Source: Spirochaetaceae bacterium
GTDB lineage: Bacteria; Spirochaetota; Spirochaetia; Treponematales; Treponemataceae
NCBI GenBank assembly: GCA_017618015.1
Contig: JAFZVC010000025.1
Span: forward strand, 62,001-126,000
DNA length: 64,000 nt
Direction of reading: 5' to 3'
The notes below the pieces were generated by a model. It saw only the letters and a program-made list of their open reading frames with translations. It did no database searches and was not told the origin of the DNA. Positions 26,296 to 34,393 of the stretch are shown piece by piece. Position numbers and translations under genes: made by a program. Numbering within the stretch: position 1 is the first letter of the stretch; every line of letters begins with the position of its first letter.

Positions 26296-27303
26296 GTGAG
26301 AAAGTTCCGGCTTATCTTTTTAACGCTGCTTTTCTCTTGCCTGCTTGTTTGGGGCACATTCGCGGAAGATATCGTCATCTCTGAGATGCAGACTGTCGTT
26401 TTGCCGCGCGATGTGTTCGTCGGCGATGAAATGGAGATACGCTGCACATTCAGCTGCGACGTTGCTCTTCTCCCCGAAAACGTTCTTTCATCTGACATAA
26501 CGATGGATGATATCCCGGATATGACGGTTAAGAGCGTTTCTTTGCAAAGGGCAGGCTCTTCATACATGCTTTCGATGCTTTGTATTCCCTGGAGCCTTGG
26601 TGACATCGAGATCCCGCCGATTCTTATCTATGGGAAAGCAGATGAAACCGCTGATACAGAAAGCGATGACAGCGGTACTATTGAGGAAGATCGGATTTTC
26701 CTTGATGTTCCTGCAGTTACGATAAAATCAATTGTAAACTATACGGGAGCTTCGGATTTGCGCCCGTCAAAAGCGCCGTTGCTGATCCCCGGAACGACGT
26801 GGGTTATCTATATTCTTTCAATAATTGGAATTACGGTAATCGTTACGCTCGTTATCATTCTTATAAAGTTCCGTTCTTTCAGAAAAAAAGTTCATGCCGT
26901 AGTTTCGGCGTGCCTTGTCGTTAAAAACTACCATTCGCTTAAATATCAGCTTAGAAAGCTTATGAAAGGCAAAAAGCCTGTTACAGACGCGCAGTTTGCC
27001 GATATCGTCTCTCATTTGATACGCGAGTATATATCATGTCGCTTTGCTTACAATTTCCGCTCGGAAACGCCAGCCGGAGTTGTAGCGGCTTTTGAGAGCA
27101 TTACGTGCGGTCTTTTTTCTGTAGAAGTAGGGGAAGCCGTGCAGGAATTGAGCGATGTTCTTATCCGCTGCGATTATATACGGTTTTCGGACGATGATGG
27201 AGAAAACGGTGTTCTTTCGGCGGAAGAGCGTGTTCGTATGTGCGTCAGCGTAATAAATGCCGCAGTTTGTTTGGAGAAGGATAACTACAATGCTAAGGTT
27301 TGA
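26296..27303 (+). CDS. membrane protein of the Bat operon (BatD/DUF4381 side)
   Basis: The start chosen is GTG at 26296, one base after the DUF58 stop and behind AGGGG; an ATG at 26230 would lie inside DUF58. The 335-aa product has a signal peptide (LIFLTLLFSCLLVWGTFAE), an extracytoplasmic beta-domain (VLPRDVFVGDEMEIRCTF...), one membrane helix near residues 172-196 and a basic cytoplasmic domain. This resembles a BatD N-terminal domain joined to a DUF4381-like tail, at the position where such a gene stands in spirochaete Bat operons. Confidence 0.75.
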   Translation: MRKFRLIFLTLLFSCLLVWGTFAEDIVISEMQTVVLPRDVFVGDEMEIRCTFSCDVALLPENVLSSDITMDDIPDMTVKSVSLQRAGSSYMLSMLCIPWSLGDIEIPPILIYGKADETADTESDDSGTIEEDRIFLDVPAVTIKSIVNYTGASDLRPSKAPLLIPGTTWVIYILSIIGITVIVTLVIILIKFRSFRKKVHAVVSACLVVKNYHSLKYQLRKLMKGKKPVTDAQFADIVSHLIREYISCRFAYNFRSETPAGVVAAFESITCGLFSVEVGEAVQELSDVLIRCDYIRFSDDDGENGVLSAEERVRMCVSVINAAVCLEKDNYNAKV

Positions 27304-28291
27304 AAATCCGTTTGCCTTTTTGATAATTGCCGCTGTTCCTGTTTTCCTCATCCTGCGTAAAATGGGAATCCTAAGGAAAATCGAGTTTCCGCTCACGCTT
27401 TCCGACTGGAACGGCTATTCGTTCTCTTGGAAATACTCAACTGCCGGCATTATCTCGTTTATGTCGCGTATTTTGATGATAATCGGCTTTTTGCTTTGCG
27501 TCACGGCGTATGCGCGCCCTGTAATATCGAAGCCGGAAAAAATATACACTTCCAGAGGTTCCGACATTGTTTTCGTCGTTGACGTAAGCCCGTCCATGGG
27601 CGCGCTCGACATAGGAAACTCCACGCGTCTTGAAGCTTCGCGGCAGACGATAACGTCAATAGTAACAAGTCTTACAGGAACTTCGTTCGGCATTGTCGCC
27701 ATGGCAAGCGACGCTGTTCTTGTAGTTCCTCCGACCGTGGACACAGACTTTTTCTTGAACAGGCTGAACGCACTTACTGTAGGCGAGCTTGGCGACGGAA
27801 CGGCTATCGGTACGGGGCTTGCCATGGCGGTGTACCACCTTATGGACTCGAACGCTCCTAAAAAATCGATAATTCTGCTTACAGACGGCGAGAATAACAG
27901 CGGTGCGATTCATCCGCTTACAGCCGCGAAGCTGGCGGCGGAAAACGGAATTACGCTTTATACCGTGGCGGTCGGTACGCAGGGAACCGTTCCTGTTGAA
28001 TACACCGACCAGGCAACCGGAAAGCTTATCTCCGGATATATGGAATCTGCCTTTGACGATACGATGCTTCGTAGTCTTGCTTCCGCCGCCGGAGGCATGT
28101 GTTACAGCGCAGAATCGTACAGAACGCTTTCTGAGACGCTCGTTTCCGTCTCGGAGCAGGAAACTGTCGTTCAGTCATATAAATATGAAAACAAATCGGA
28201 GCCACTTCACTTTTATTTCTTTATTTCTGCGGCGGCGTGCTTTATTTTGACATGGTGCCTTAAACGCCTTTATCTTAAGGAGATTCTATGA
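27290..28291 (+). CDS. batA: BatA-like membrane VWA protein
   Basis: The start is the ATG at 27290 (MLRFENPFAFLIIAAVPVF), 14 bases inside the preceding gene, with GGAG upstream. The 333-aa protein has two N-terminal membrane helices, a VWA domain (DIVFVVDVSPSMGALD; the MIDAS motif is DVSPS; SIILLTDGENNSG follows) and a C-terminal helix (FYFFISAAACFILTWCL). BatA belongs to the Bacteroides aerotolerance set; the role here is presumably envelope stress tolerance. Confidence 0.93.
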   Translation: MLRFENPFAFLIIAAVPVFLILRKMGILRKIEFPLTLSDWNGYSFSWKYSTAGIISFMSRILMIIGFLLCVTAYARPVISKPEKIYTSRGSDIVFVVDVSPSMGALDIGNSTRLEASRQTITSIVTSLTGTSFGIVAMASDAVLVVPPTVDTDFFLNRLNALTVGELGDGTAIGTGLAMAVYHLMDSNAPKKSIILLTDGENNSGAIHPLTAAKLAAENGITLYTVAVGTQGTVPVEYTDQATGKLISGYMESAFDDTMLRSLASAAGGMCYSAESYRTLSETLVSVSEQETVVQSYKYENKSEPLHFYFFISAAACFILTWCLKRLYLKEIL

Positions 28292-29892
28292 GTTCTATCG
28301 AATTTGCGCATCCAGAAGCATGGTATCTTCTTCTCGGGCTTATTCCTGCAGTTCTTGTAGGACTTATGCTTTACCGCCGTTTGGAAAAGGCTTTGGGGTA
28401 CCTTGCGTCTGGAAACGAGACACGTAAAGCAAAGATTCACCGCCGTCTTTTCGTCCGCACCGTATGCTGGTGCCTTGCGTGGATTTTCTTCACGGCGGCG
28501 GTCAGCGACCCTTCTTGGGGAACAAAGCTTGTTCCCGTTCAAAAATACGGAAAGGCAGCTTCTTTCGTTTTCGATATCTCATACAGTATGCAGGCGGATG
28601 ACGTTCCGCTTGAAGCAGGTGGCAGCAGGCTTGCCGCCGCCGGAAACTTCGCGTCGTACCTGCTCGACAACATGCACGGTGTTTCTGTTTCTGCTGTTAT
28701 TGCTAAAGGAAACGGAGTAACAGCCGTTCCGCTTACAGAAGACTTTAACGCGGTGCGGACACTTATCGGGAGCCTTGATCCAAAACTGATGTCGTCTGTA
28801 GGAACAAGCCTTGGAAGCGGAATAAGAACTGCCGCCGCTTCTTTCCCTGGAAAATCTGCCAAAAAACCGACGGTAATTTTTTTTACGGACGGTGACGAGA
28901 CGGACGGCTCTTTGGAGTCGGCTGCGATGGAGGCGGCAAAAGAAGGCGTTTCTATAATAATAGTTGGATTCGGTTCTGAAAAAGAAATTGAGATAACCGC
29001 CGGTGACGGAGTTACGAAAGTTAATACGGCTCTTCGTTCGGCAAGACTCCAGCAAATTGCGGACAATGTGTGCGCCGCCATCGAAAAAGAAAATGCCGTT
29101 GTGTTTGTTGATTCAAACTACAGCCGTTCTTTAGGCAAGGTTCTTAAATCGCTTATGTCCGATTACGACAGCGTTCAGACGGGCTATGAGCTTCAGAGCG
29201 TAAAACGCTTCCCGCTTTTGCTCGCTCTTTCGCTGCTGTTCTTCGTGCTTGGTTTCGCTTTATCGGAGATAAACGTAAGGCGTTCGCGGCTTGCCGTTTT
29301 CCTTGTGTGCGTCACAGCGCTTCCTTTCCTTACATCTTGCTCGGGCCGCCTTGATTCCGCAGCAGACGTGCTTGCTGGAACAGTCAGATGGCACCAGAAA
29401 AACTACGTTGATGCTACATCGGGCTTCCTTAAAGTCATGGAAAAAGCAGATGAGTCGGACAACGATTATCTTATGCAGTACGGTCTTTTCGGGCTTTCTG
29501 CAACGTACATAATGCAGAATGAGGACGAGGCGGCTTTGGAGCGTATTAAGCAGATATCACCAGAAGCGTCTGACGACATCCTTTTTGCGGCTTATTATAA
29601 CACTGGAATAATCGCGCATCGCAAGGGCGAATACGAGGCTGCTGCCGATGCGTTCAAACATGCTCTTATGATAGACGGCTCCAATGTTGACGCTAAGATT
29701 AATTTGGAGCTTTCGCTTATAAACAAATCGGTTGTCACGTCTCCTGCGGAACAGACCGCCGTAAATGCGGATTCTGCTTCTGACAGCTCTCCGCGTCAGG
29801 ATTTAGTTTTCTCAATCGTCAAGGAGAATGAAAAAAAGCAATGGAAAAACACGGAATCTCAGGATTACAATTCCACCGTTATAGATTACTAG
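28288..29892 (+). CDS. batB: BatB-type VWA protein fused to TPR repeats
   Basis: The 534-aa protein has two N-terminal helices, a VWA domain (SFVFDISYSMQADD; VIFFTDGDETDGS), a further membrane pair near residues 310-355 with a SC at the end of the second helix (FLTSCSG), and a TPR region (about 360-480: AAYYNTGIIAHRKGEYEAAADAFKHAL). In many genomes the TPR part is a separate BatC, so this looks like a BatB-BatC fusion. The ATG overlaps the batA stop (ATGA) behind AAGGAG. Confidence 0.9.
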   Translation: MSSIEFAHPEAWYLLLGLIPAVLVGLMLYRRLEKALGYLASGNETRKAKIHRRLFVRTVCWCLAWIFFTAAVSDPSWGTKLVPVQKYGKAASFVFDISYSMQADDVPLEAGGSRLAAAGNFASYLLDNMHGVSVSAVIAKGNGVTAVPLTEDFNAVRTLIGSLDPKLMSSVGTSLGSGIRTAAASFPGKSAKKPTVIFFTDGDETDGSLESAAMEAAKEGVSIIIVGFGSEKEIEITAGDGVTKVNTALRSARLQQIADNVCAAIEKENAVVFVDSNYSRSLGKVLKSLMSDYDSVQTGYELQSVKRFPLLLALSLLFFVLGFALSEINVRRSRLAVFLVCVTALPFLTSCSGRLDSAADVLAGTVRWHQKNYVDATSGFLKVMEKADESDNDYLMQYGLFGLSATYIMQNEDEAALERIKQISPEASDDILFAAYYNTGIIAHRKGEYEAAADAFKHALMIDGSNVDAKINLELSLINKSVVTSPAEQTAVNADSASDSSPRQDLVFSIVKENEKKQWKNTESQDYNSTVIDY

Positions 29893-31151
29893 CGGCTATT
29901 GCCGTAATTACTCTGCTCGTTCCTTCTGTCTGTTTCGGGGCGGTGTCGCTCCGTAATTTGAAGATAGTGCCCGAAAAATCCTCTTGTTTTGTCGGCGATA
30001 CGTGTAACTTCATTCTTGAAATACCGGAGTATCAGCCAAGCCGCATTGATGCGACTGTTCAGTCTACGCCGGACGGAGTTGCGCTCATGGCTTCGTCAAA
30101 AGACAGCTACGAGGAAAATGGCGTTAAAGGAACGCGAATTGTCTTTACGTTCAAGTTCTCGAAAAAAGGAACGTATAAGATTCCGTCGCTCGCTACACGC
30201 GTAGACTGGATTTCAATAAACATTCCGTTCCAGTCGATAACAGTTTACGATGATCCAAGAACACTTCTGCCGGAAATTTCTGTTAAGCTTCCTAAGACGA
30301 TATATGCACACGAGCCGTTCACTGCGACAATTTCGATGCGGTTTTTCGCGGAGATTCTTGAGGTATACTCGGATCTTGATGAAAACATGATAATAACGCG
30401 CTCTGAGGATACGGCTGAACTTCCGTTTGTTCAAAAAGAGTTTACGGAAAACTTTGAGACTGTTGCGTTGTATGATCTTACGCCGATAGAAACAGGCTCT
30501 CTCACTGTTCCGGCTTTTCATGTGCTTGCTAAAACGTATGCCGGCGGTCAGGTGCTTTTGACTTCTGACGCTCAGACTGTAAAAGTTCTTGCCGCAAAGA
30601 AGCAAAGCGTTTCTGGCAGCGAGAACGGCTACTACGCTTCTGTTCTTGACGGTTCCGAAGAAGAAGGCGACTTTGGTGAGGGCAGCGGTGCGTTCTCGGA
30701 AGACAATTTGTCGTCCATGAAGAAATCGGCTGAGGAAGAAGCATCTTCTCCTGATGAAATAGCCACTGACATAAAAGAGTCAAGAAAAGTTGGGAAAGCT
30801 TTCCTTATTGTTGCGATTATTCTTTTTGTACTGTGCGCTGCCGGCCTTGTAATGTGTTTTATAAAGCATATAAAGCTTTTTGCGAAAATTACTGCGGCAT
30901 CGTGCGCATTTTTCCTTGTCTTGTCTGTAGTGCTGATTATCGTGACTGCTGGCGTAAAGGGTGTTGCTTCACGAAATGCGGCTGTTTATTCCATCCCGGA
31001 GCAGAATTCTTCTTCCGTGTCGATCGTAATAGCCGGCGAGGTTATGCAGATTAAGGCAGTACGGAGCGGATGGTACAGCGTAAAGCTTGTGAACGGCAGT
31101 GAAGGCTGGATAAAAGCTGATGACTGCATTTATTGCGGCAACCAGCATTAA
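29841..31151 (+). CDS. batD: BatD-like protein with C-terminal SH3-type domain
   Basis: The 436-aa product has a signal peptide, BatD-like beta-domains (LKIVPEKSSCFVGDTCNFILEI; GTRIVFTFKFSKKGTYKIPS; ISMRFFAEILEVYSDLD), two membrane helices (about 315-370) and a C-terminal SH3b-like domain (about 375-430: RSGWYSVKLVNGSEGWIKADDC). The start overlaps batB by 52 bases and AAGGAG is 14 bases upstream. The SH3 tail may bind peptidoglycan or protein; it is not universal in BatD. Confidence 0.88.
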   Translation: MEKHGISGLQFHRYRLLAAIAVITLLVPSVCFGAVSLRNLKIVPEKSSCFVGDTCNFILEIPEYQPSRIDATVQSTPDGVALMASSKDSYEENGVKGTRIVFTFKFSKKGTYKIPSLATRVDWISINIPFQSITVYDDPRTLLPEISVKLPKTIYAHEPFTATISMRFFAEILEVYSDLDENMIITRSEDTAELPFVQKEFTENFETVALYDLTPIETGSLTVPAFHVLAKTYAGGQVLLTSDAQTVKVLAAKKQSVSGSENGYYASVLDGSEEEGDFGEGSGAFSEDNLSSMKKSAEEEASSPDEIATDIKESRKVGKAFLIVAIILFVLCAAGLVMCFIKHIKLFAKITAASCAFFLVLSVVLIIVTAGVKGVASRNAAVYSIPEQNSSSVSIVIAGEVMQIKAVRSGWYSVKLVNGSEGWIKADDCIYCGNQH

Positions 31152-31162
31152 GGAGGCTGTCT

Positions 31163-31777
31163 ATGAATTTCGGGGATATTCTTGATGCATGGGAGCAGGA
31201 GCAGAAGGACGCTTCTAAAAAAACTTCTAAATCCACAGGGCAGGAGTGGAGAAATAAAAAAGCTCAGCCCGATTCAGCGGCGAACGAGTCCGGCTCGAAA
31301 AACTCCGGTGTGAAGACTGATGGCGCGGGTCCTGCTAGCGTGAAAAAAAACGTAAAATCTGGCGGGAACACAAACGACACCCGCATTAACCCGATGACAG
31401 AATGGCTTCGCCGTTACGGTGTCGTCGATAAGGACGCTGTTGCGGAAAAAGCTGCAGAAAATGAAAAACAAAAAGACCGCGCCTGGCTTTTGGACATGCC
31501 TTACGAAGCGCAGATAGACCTTCACGGGCTTACGGCGGACGAGGCTACGGTGCGCCTTGACCAGTTCGTTGGCGAGTGCTATAAGCGCGGAATCCGCAAA
31601 ATCCTGATAATTCACGGAAAAGGGAACCACTCCGAGGATGCACCGGTGCTTTCCGGCATGGTGCGCTCGTTTATAGAAAGAGATTACAGACTGGGCGAGT
31701 CCGGGCACCCCGACAAAAAAGATGGCGGTAAAGGCGCAACCTGGGTTATTTTGCGCGAAAAGACTGTTTTGGGTTGA
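31163..31777 (+). CDS. Smr-domain protein
   Basis: The start is ATG 31163 behind AAGGAGG (31150-31156). The 204-aa protein has a disordered Lys/Ser/Asn-rich N-terminal half, then an Smr domain from about residue 105 (EAQIDLHGLTADEATVRLDQF; ILIIHGKGNHS). Smr domains nick DNA or RNA, and free Smr proteins act on mRNA or branched DNA in other bacteria. It closes the moxR/Bat operon, 11 bases after batD. Confidence 0.92.
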   Translation: MNFGDILDAWEQEQKDASKKTSKSTGQEWRNKKAQPDSAANESGSKNSGVKTDGAGPASVKKNVKSGGNTNDTRINPMTEWLRRYGVVDKDAVAEKAAENEKQKDRAWLLDMPYEAQIDLHGLTADEATVRLDQFVGECYKRGIRKILIIHGKGNHSEDAPVLSGMVRSFIERDYRLGESGHPDKKDGGKGATWVILREKTVLG

Positions 31778-31871
31778 GTCGTGGGGTTTTAGGGCTGGCG
31801 TTACGAGCATAGCTCTCCGTGAGACTTGCTAACTATTTTAAGATTTTTTTCAGGAAATAGTGTTAAAAAGC

Positions 31872-31900
31872 TTGTAACAATCGATTTATTTGATTATCTT
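31872..31900 (+). promoter_or_regulatory. promoter of the J-domain gene
   Basis: TTGTAA (31872-31877), 17-bp spacer, TATCTT (31895-31900), about 48 bases before the ATG at 31949. No terminator was recognised after smr. Confidence 0.45.
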
Positions 31901-31948
31901 TTAATGGTTGTTGACGTGTATCGTTTTAGCGGGAGTAGTTAAGTAATA

Positions 31949-32566
31949 ATGAATACCGATTTGTATCACGTTCTTGGTGTTCCAAGGACGGCGAGTGCTG
32001 ACGAAATAAAAAAGGCGTATAGAAAGCTTGCCTTGAAGTATCATCCAGACCAGAATCCGGGAAACAAGGTCGCGGAAGATAAATTCAAGGAGATTAACGC
32101 CGCGTACTCTGTGCTTGGAGACGAGCAGAAAAGGGCGCAGTATGACCGCTATGGTTCTGCGGATGCGTACGCAAGCTCCAGTTCACGCGGACAGTCGGCA
32201 GGTACAGGCACTTACACGAACGACCCGTTCTGGGATTGGTTCACGCAGCAGACAACAGCTTCTTCAAACGACACAAAGTATACATATAGGTGGAGTTCAT
32301 CGGGCAATCCGTTCCAGCAGGGTGACGACAGCTTCCGTTCTGACAACTCGTTCTTCCGCCGCCGCGATACAGGCAGCGTGACACGAAAAGAAGCGTTCTC
32401 AATGCTGATACGAAACGCTGTAACTTTTGCAGCCGGAGTTATTCTTGTAGGACCGTCTATGGTGTTTTTCCCAGTTGGTCCTGTGCTGAGCATTTCAGCG
32501 ATAATAAGCGGTCTCGGCGGAGCAATCCGTTCAATCCGTTATCTTCTCAATGCAAGCGAAAACTAA
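31949..32566 (+). CDS. J-domain (DnaJ-like) membrane protein
   Basis: The 205-aa protein has an N-terminal J-domain with the HPD motif ([13 protein letters not shown]), then a Ser/Thr/Gly-rich linker, then a hydrophobic C-terminal region (about 150-195) with one or two membrane helices. It lacks the Gly/Phe and Cys-rich parts of true DnaJ, so it is a specialised DnaK cochaperone, perhaps acting at the membrane. Confidence 0.9.
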   Translation: MNTDLYHVLGVPRTASADEIKKAYRKLALKYHPDQNPGNKVAEDKFKEINAAYSVLGDEQKRAQYDRYGSADAYASSSSRGQSAGTGTYTNDPFWDWFTQQTTASSNDTKYTYRWSSSGNPFQQGDDSFRSDNSFFRRRDTGSVTRKEAFSMLIRNAVTFAAGVILVGPSMVFFPVGPVLSISAIISGLGGAIRSIRYLLNASEN

Positions 32567-32615
32567 AACATCGCGGAGCGCGGGCGCGCACAAATCGTAA
32601 TATCTTGATAAACAC

Positions 32616-32661
32616 AAAAAAAGCCGTTCCAGTCCTTGAATCACAGGCTGAACGGCTTTTT
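32616..32661. terminator. bidirectional terminator between dnaJ-like gene and infA
   Basis: GCCGTTC (32623-32629) pairs with GAACGGC (32650-32656); seven A precede and five T follow, so it can work on both strands. Confidence 0.9.
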
Positions 32662-32680
32662 GCGTCATAGTCCAATCGGT

Positions 32681-32899
32681 CTATCTTTCTCTGAAGATTA
32701 TACGACCGCGGTTCAGATCATACGGAGAGAGAGCGACTTTCACACTGTCGCCTGGCACAATCCTGATGTAATGCTTGCGCATTTTTCCTGACAGGTGAGC
32801 AAGAATTACATGCTTGTTCTGCAGCTCGACCCTGAACATGGTGTTCGGCAGTGCCTCTTTTACAATACCCTCAACTTCAATCGCTTCTTCTTTCGCCAC
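32681..32899 (-). CDS. infA: translation initiation factor IF-1
   Basis: The 72-aa protein matches IF-1 over its whole length: [39 protein letters not shown], and [20 protein letters not shown]-1 binds the ribosomal A site and helps start selection. The start codon is GTG at 32899 behind GGAGGA. It is a single gene with its own promoter and terminator. Confidence 0.98.
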   Translation of the reverse strand: MAKEEAIEVEGIVKEALPNTMFRVELQNKHVILAHLSGKMRKHYIRIVPGDSVKVALSPYDLNRGRIIFRER

Positions 32900-32923
32900 A
32901 ATTCCTCCAACAGAAAAAAAACA

Positions 32924-33000
32924 TGAAAATCAGCAAAAAAAAATTGCTTTTTACTGATTTCATGCGTATAATTCTATGAGTAAATACGGCACTTTGTCAA
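32924..33000 (-). promoter_or_regulatory. infA promoter and leader hairpin
   Basis: Minus strand TTGACA (32995-33000), 18-bp spacer, TAGAAT (32971-32976). The leader contains a stem of CATGAAATCAG with CTGATTTTCATG (about 32922-32964) around an A/T-rich loop, ending 25 bases before the GTG start. Confidence 0.7.
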
Positions 33001-33096
33001 CACTGGTAGTTTTCGTAACCGCAGATGGGTAGATTTTGTGTGTGAATGCCGTATCAAGGATGATTTCCTAATTTATGTTATAAGGGTGGATTTGTA

Positions 33097-33453
33097 ATGG
33101 ACAAAGAGTTTATTGAGAAGATGAAGGAGTCCCTTCTTACGATGAAAAGGGAGCTTCTCGCACAGCTCATGGAAAACAATGCGGATTTCAAGCAGATTGT
33201 AGACGGCATGGAGTCGAAGGACGTAATCGATATTGCCGCGGATGATATAGACAGAAAGCAGATAGTTGCGCTTGGTTCAAAGACTGTGAACAAGCTTAAG
33301 CTCATAGATAACGCACTTATTCGAATAGAGCAGGGGAAATATGGTATTTGCATGAAGTGTGGAAAGCATATTCCGCCGGCGCGTCTGGAAGCGATTCCTT
33401 ACGCTGTTCTGTGTATTGAGTGCAAAGCATCAGACGAACGTCATATCAGATAA
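33097..33453 (+). CDS. DksA/TraR-family zinc-finger protein
   Basis: The 118-aa protein has a helical N-terminus and a four-cysteine finger (CMKCGKH ... CIECKAS) near residues 87-113, the DksA/TraR layout. The family inserts its coiled coil into the RNA polymerase secondary channel and modulates rRNA and stress promoters with ppGpp. The acidic tip residues of DksA are plausible in the KDVIDIAADD segment, so it may be functional (inference). ATG at 33097 behind AAGGGTGG. Confidence 0.85.
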   Translation: MDKEFIEKMKESLLTMKRELLAQLMENNADFKQIVDGMESKDVIDIAADDIDRKQIVALGSKTVNKLKLIDNALIRIEQGKYGICMKCGKHIPPARLEAIPYAVLCIECKASDERHIR

Positions 33454-33471
33454 ATAGCGTATTGTAGTGCG

Positions 33472-33536
33472 GCGCGTTGCCGCCTGTGCCGGGTGTCCGT
33501 GCCCGCCTTTGAATGCACAGGAAACAGCGCGTTTTT
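33472..33536 (+). terminator. terminator after the DksA-like gene
   Basis: CCTGTGC (33483-33489) pairs with GCACAGG (33515-33521), flanked by GCGCGTT/ACAGCGC, with an inner CGGG/CCCG stem and T5 at 33532-33536. Confidence 0.75.
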
Positions 33537-34392
33537 ACACGAGCCGGAACGCCTTCCAGCCGTCCGTCGTCAGTACAAAGCTTTCCGTGTAGCCGGCTTT
33601 TACCGCGCCGGCGACGGCAACGTCGAACGCATACCCGATATGCTCCGTAGAATGCGCATCAGAGTTTATAACTATCGGCACGTTGCGTTCGTGCAGAATC
33701 TCAAGCATATATTGCGACGGATACGGCGTGTCTATTGCGCCGCGTGACATTCCGCCTGTGTTTATCTCTACGAATTTTCCGCTTTTGGCGGCTTCGTCCG
33801 CCGTCGCTTTAAGCTCGTTCTTATACCAAGTGTCATTCTCATCGAAAAGCCGAAGTGCTTTGTTCCGCTTTTTAACAAGGTCTATGTGCCCAATAATGTC
33901 GAAACCGCCTCTGGCTATCATTTCGCGCTCAGCCGCGAAATAAGACTGGACTGTCTTTTTCACGTCGCCGCCAAAAATGTCGCGTATTCCAGCTGCGACA
34001 TGCTCTACTGTGTGGTCTACAGGGAAAATGCCAAGTTCCGGTTTGTTCGGGTTGTGCACGTAATGGACGGAACCGATGCTGTAATCGAGCTTGAACTCAG
34101 CGTAAAAAGGTGCGAGCGACGTTGTTACGGGCGGAATGTAGTCCTGCTCAAGACCGAGGAATATGCTTAGTTTTCCTTTATACAGTTCTTTTACCCGGCA
34201 GATTTCTGCCCTGTATTCCTGGAAACGGTCGGGGTGCATTTCGCAGCCTGTCGTAACGGGCCAGGCGGAATGCGTTGAAAAGCCGATTGCGGCAAAACCT
34301 TTGCGGTATGCGGCTTCTGCCATCTGCTCCGGCGTGTTGTTGCCGTCGCAAAAAAGCGTATGCATGTGAAAATCGAAGTTCGGGGTTGTCAT
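33535..34392 (-). CDS. PHP-domain phosphatase, histidinol-phosphatase (HisK-like)
   Basis: Start chosen at 34392 (MTTPNFDFHMHTLFCDG), 1 base after the upstream kinase stop, rather than 34446 inside the kinase. The 285-aa enzyme has PHP metal ligands: HMHT, GFSTHS, GSVHYVHN, IGHIDLVKK and INSDAH. The family includes HisK-type histidinol-phosphate phosphatase, which makes histidinol. No other his genes are nearby, so a different phosphate ester is possible. Confidence 0.85.
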   Translation of the reverse strand: MTTPNFDFHMHTLFCDGNNTPEQMAEAAYRKGFAAIGFSTHSAWPVTTGCEMHPDRFQEYRAEICRVKELYKGKLSIFLGLEQDYIPPVTTSLAPFYAEFKLDYSIGSVHYVHNPNKPELGIFPVDHTVEHVAAGIRDIFGGDVKKTVQSYFAAEREMIARGGFDIIGHIDLVKKRNKALRLFDENDTWYKNELKATADEAAKSGKFVEINTGGMSRGAIDTPYPSQYMLEILHERNVPIVINSDAHSTEHIGYAFDVAVAGAVKAGYTESFVLTTDGWKAFRLV

Positions 34393-34393
34393 T

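Noticed and set aside
31778-31871. Possible tRNA or small RNA before the J-domain gene
   Set aside because: No cloverleaf arms or terminal CCA pattern could be formed.
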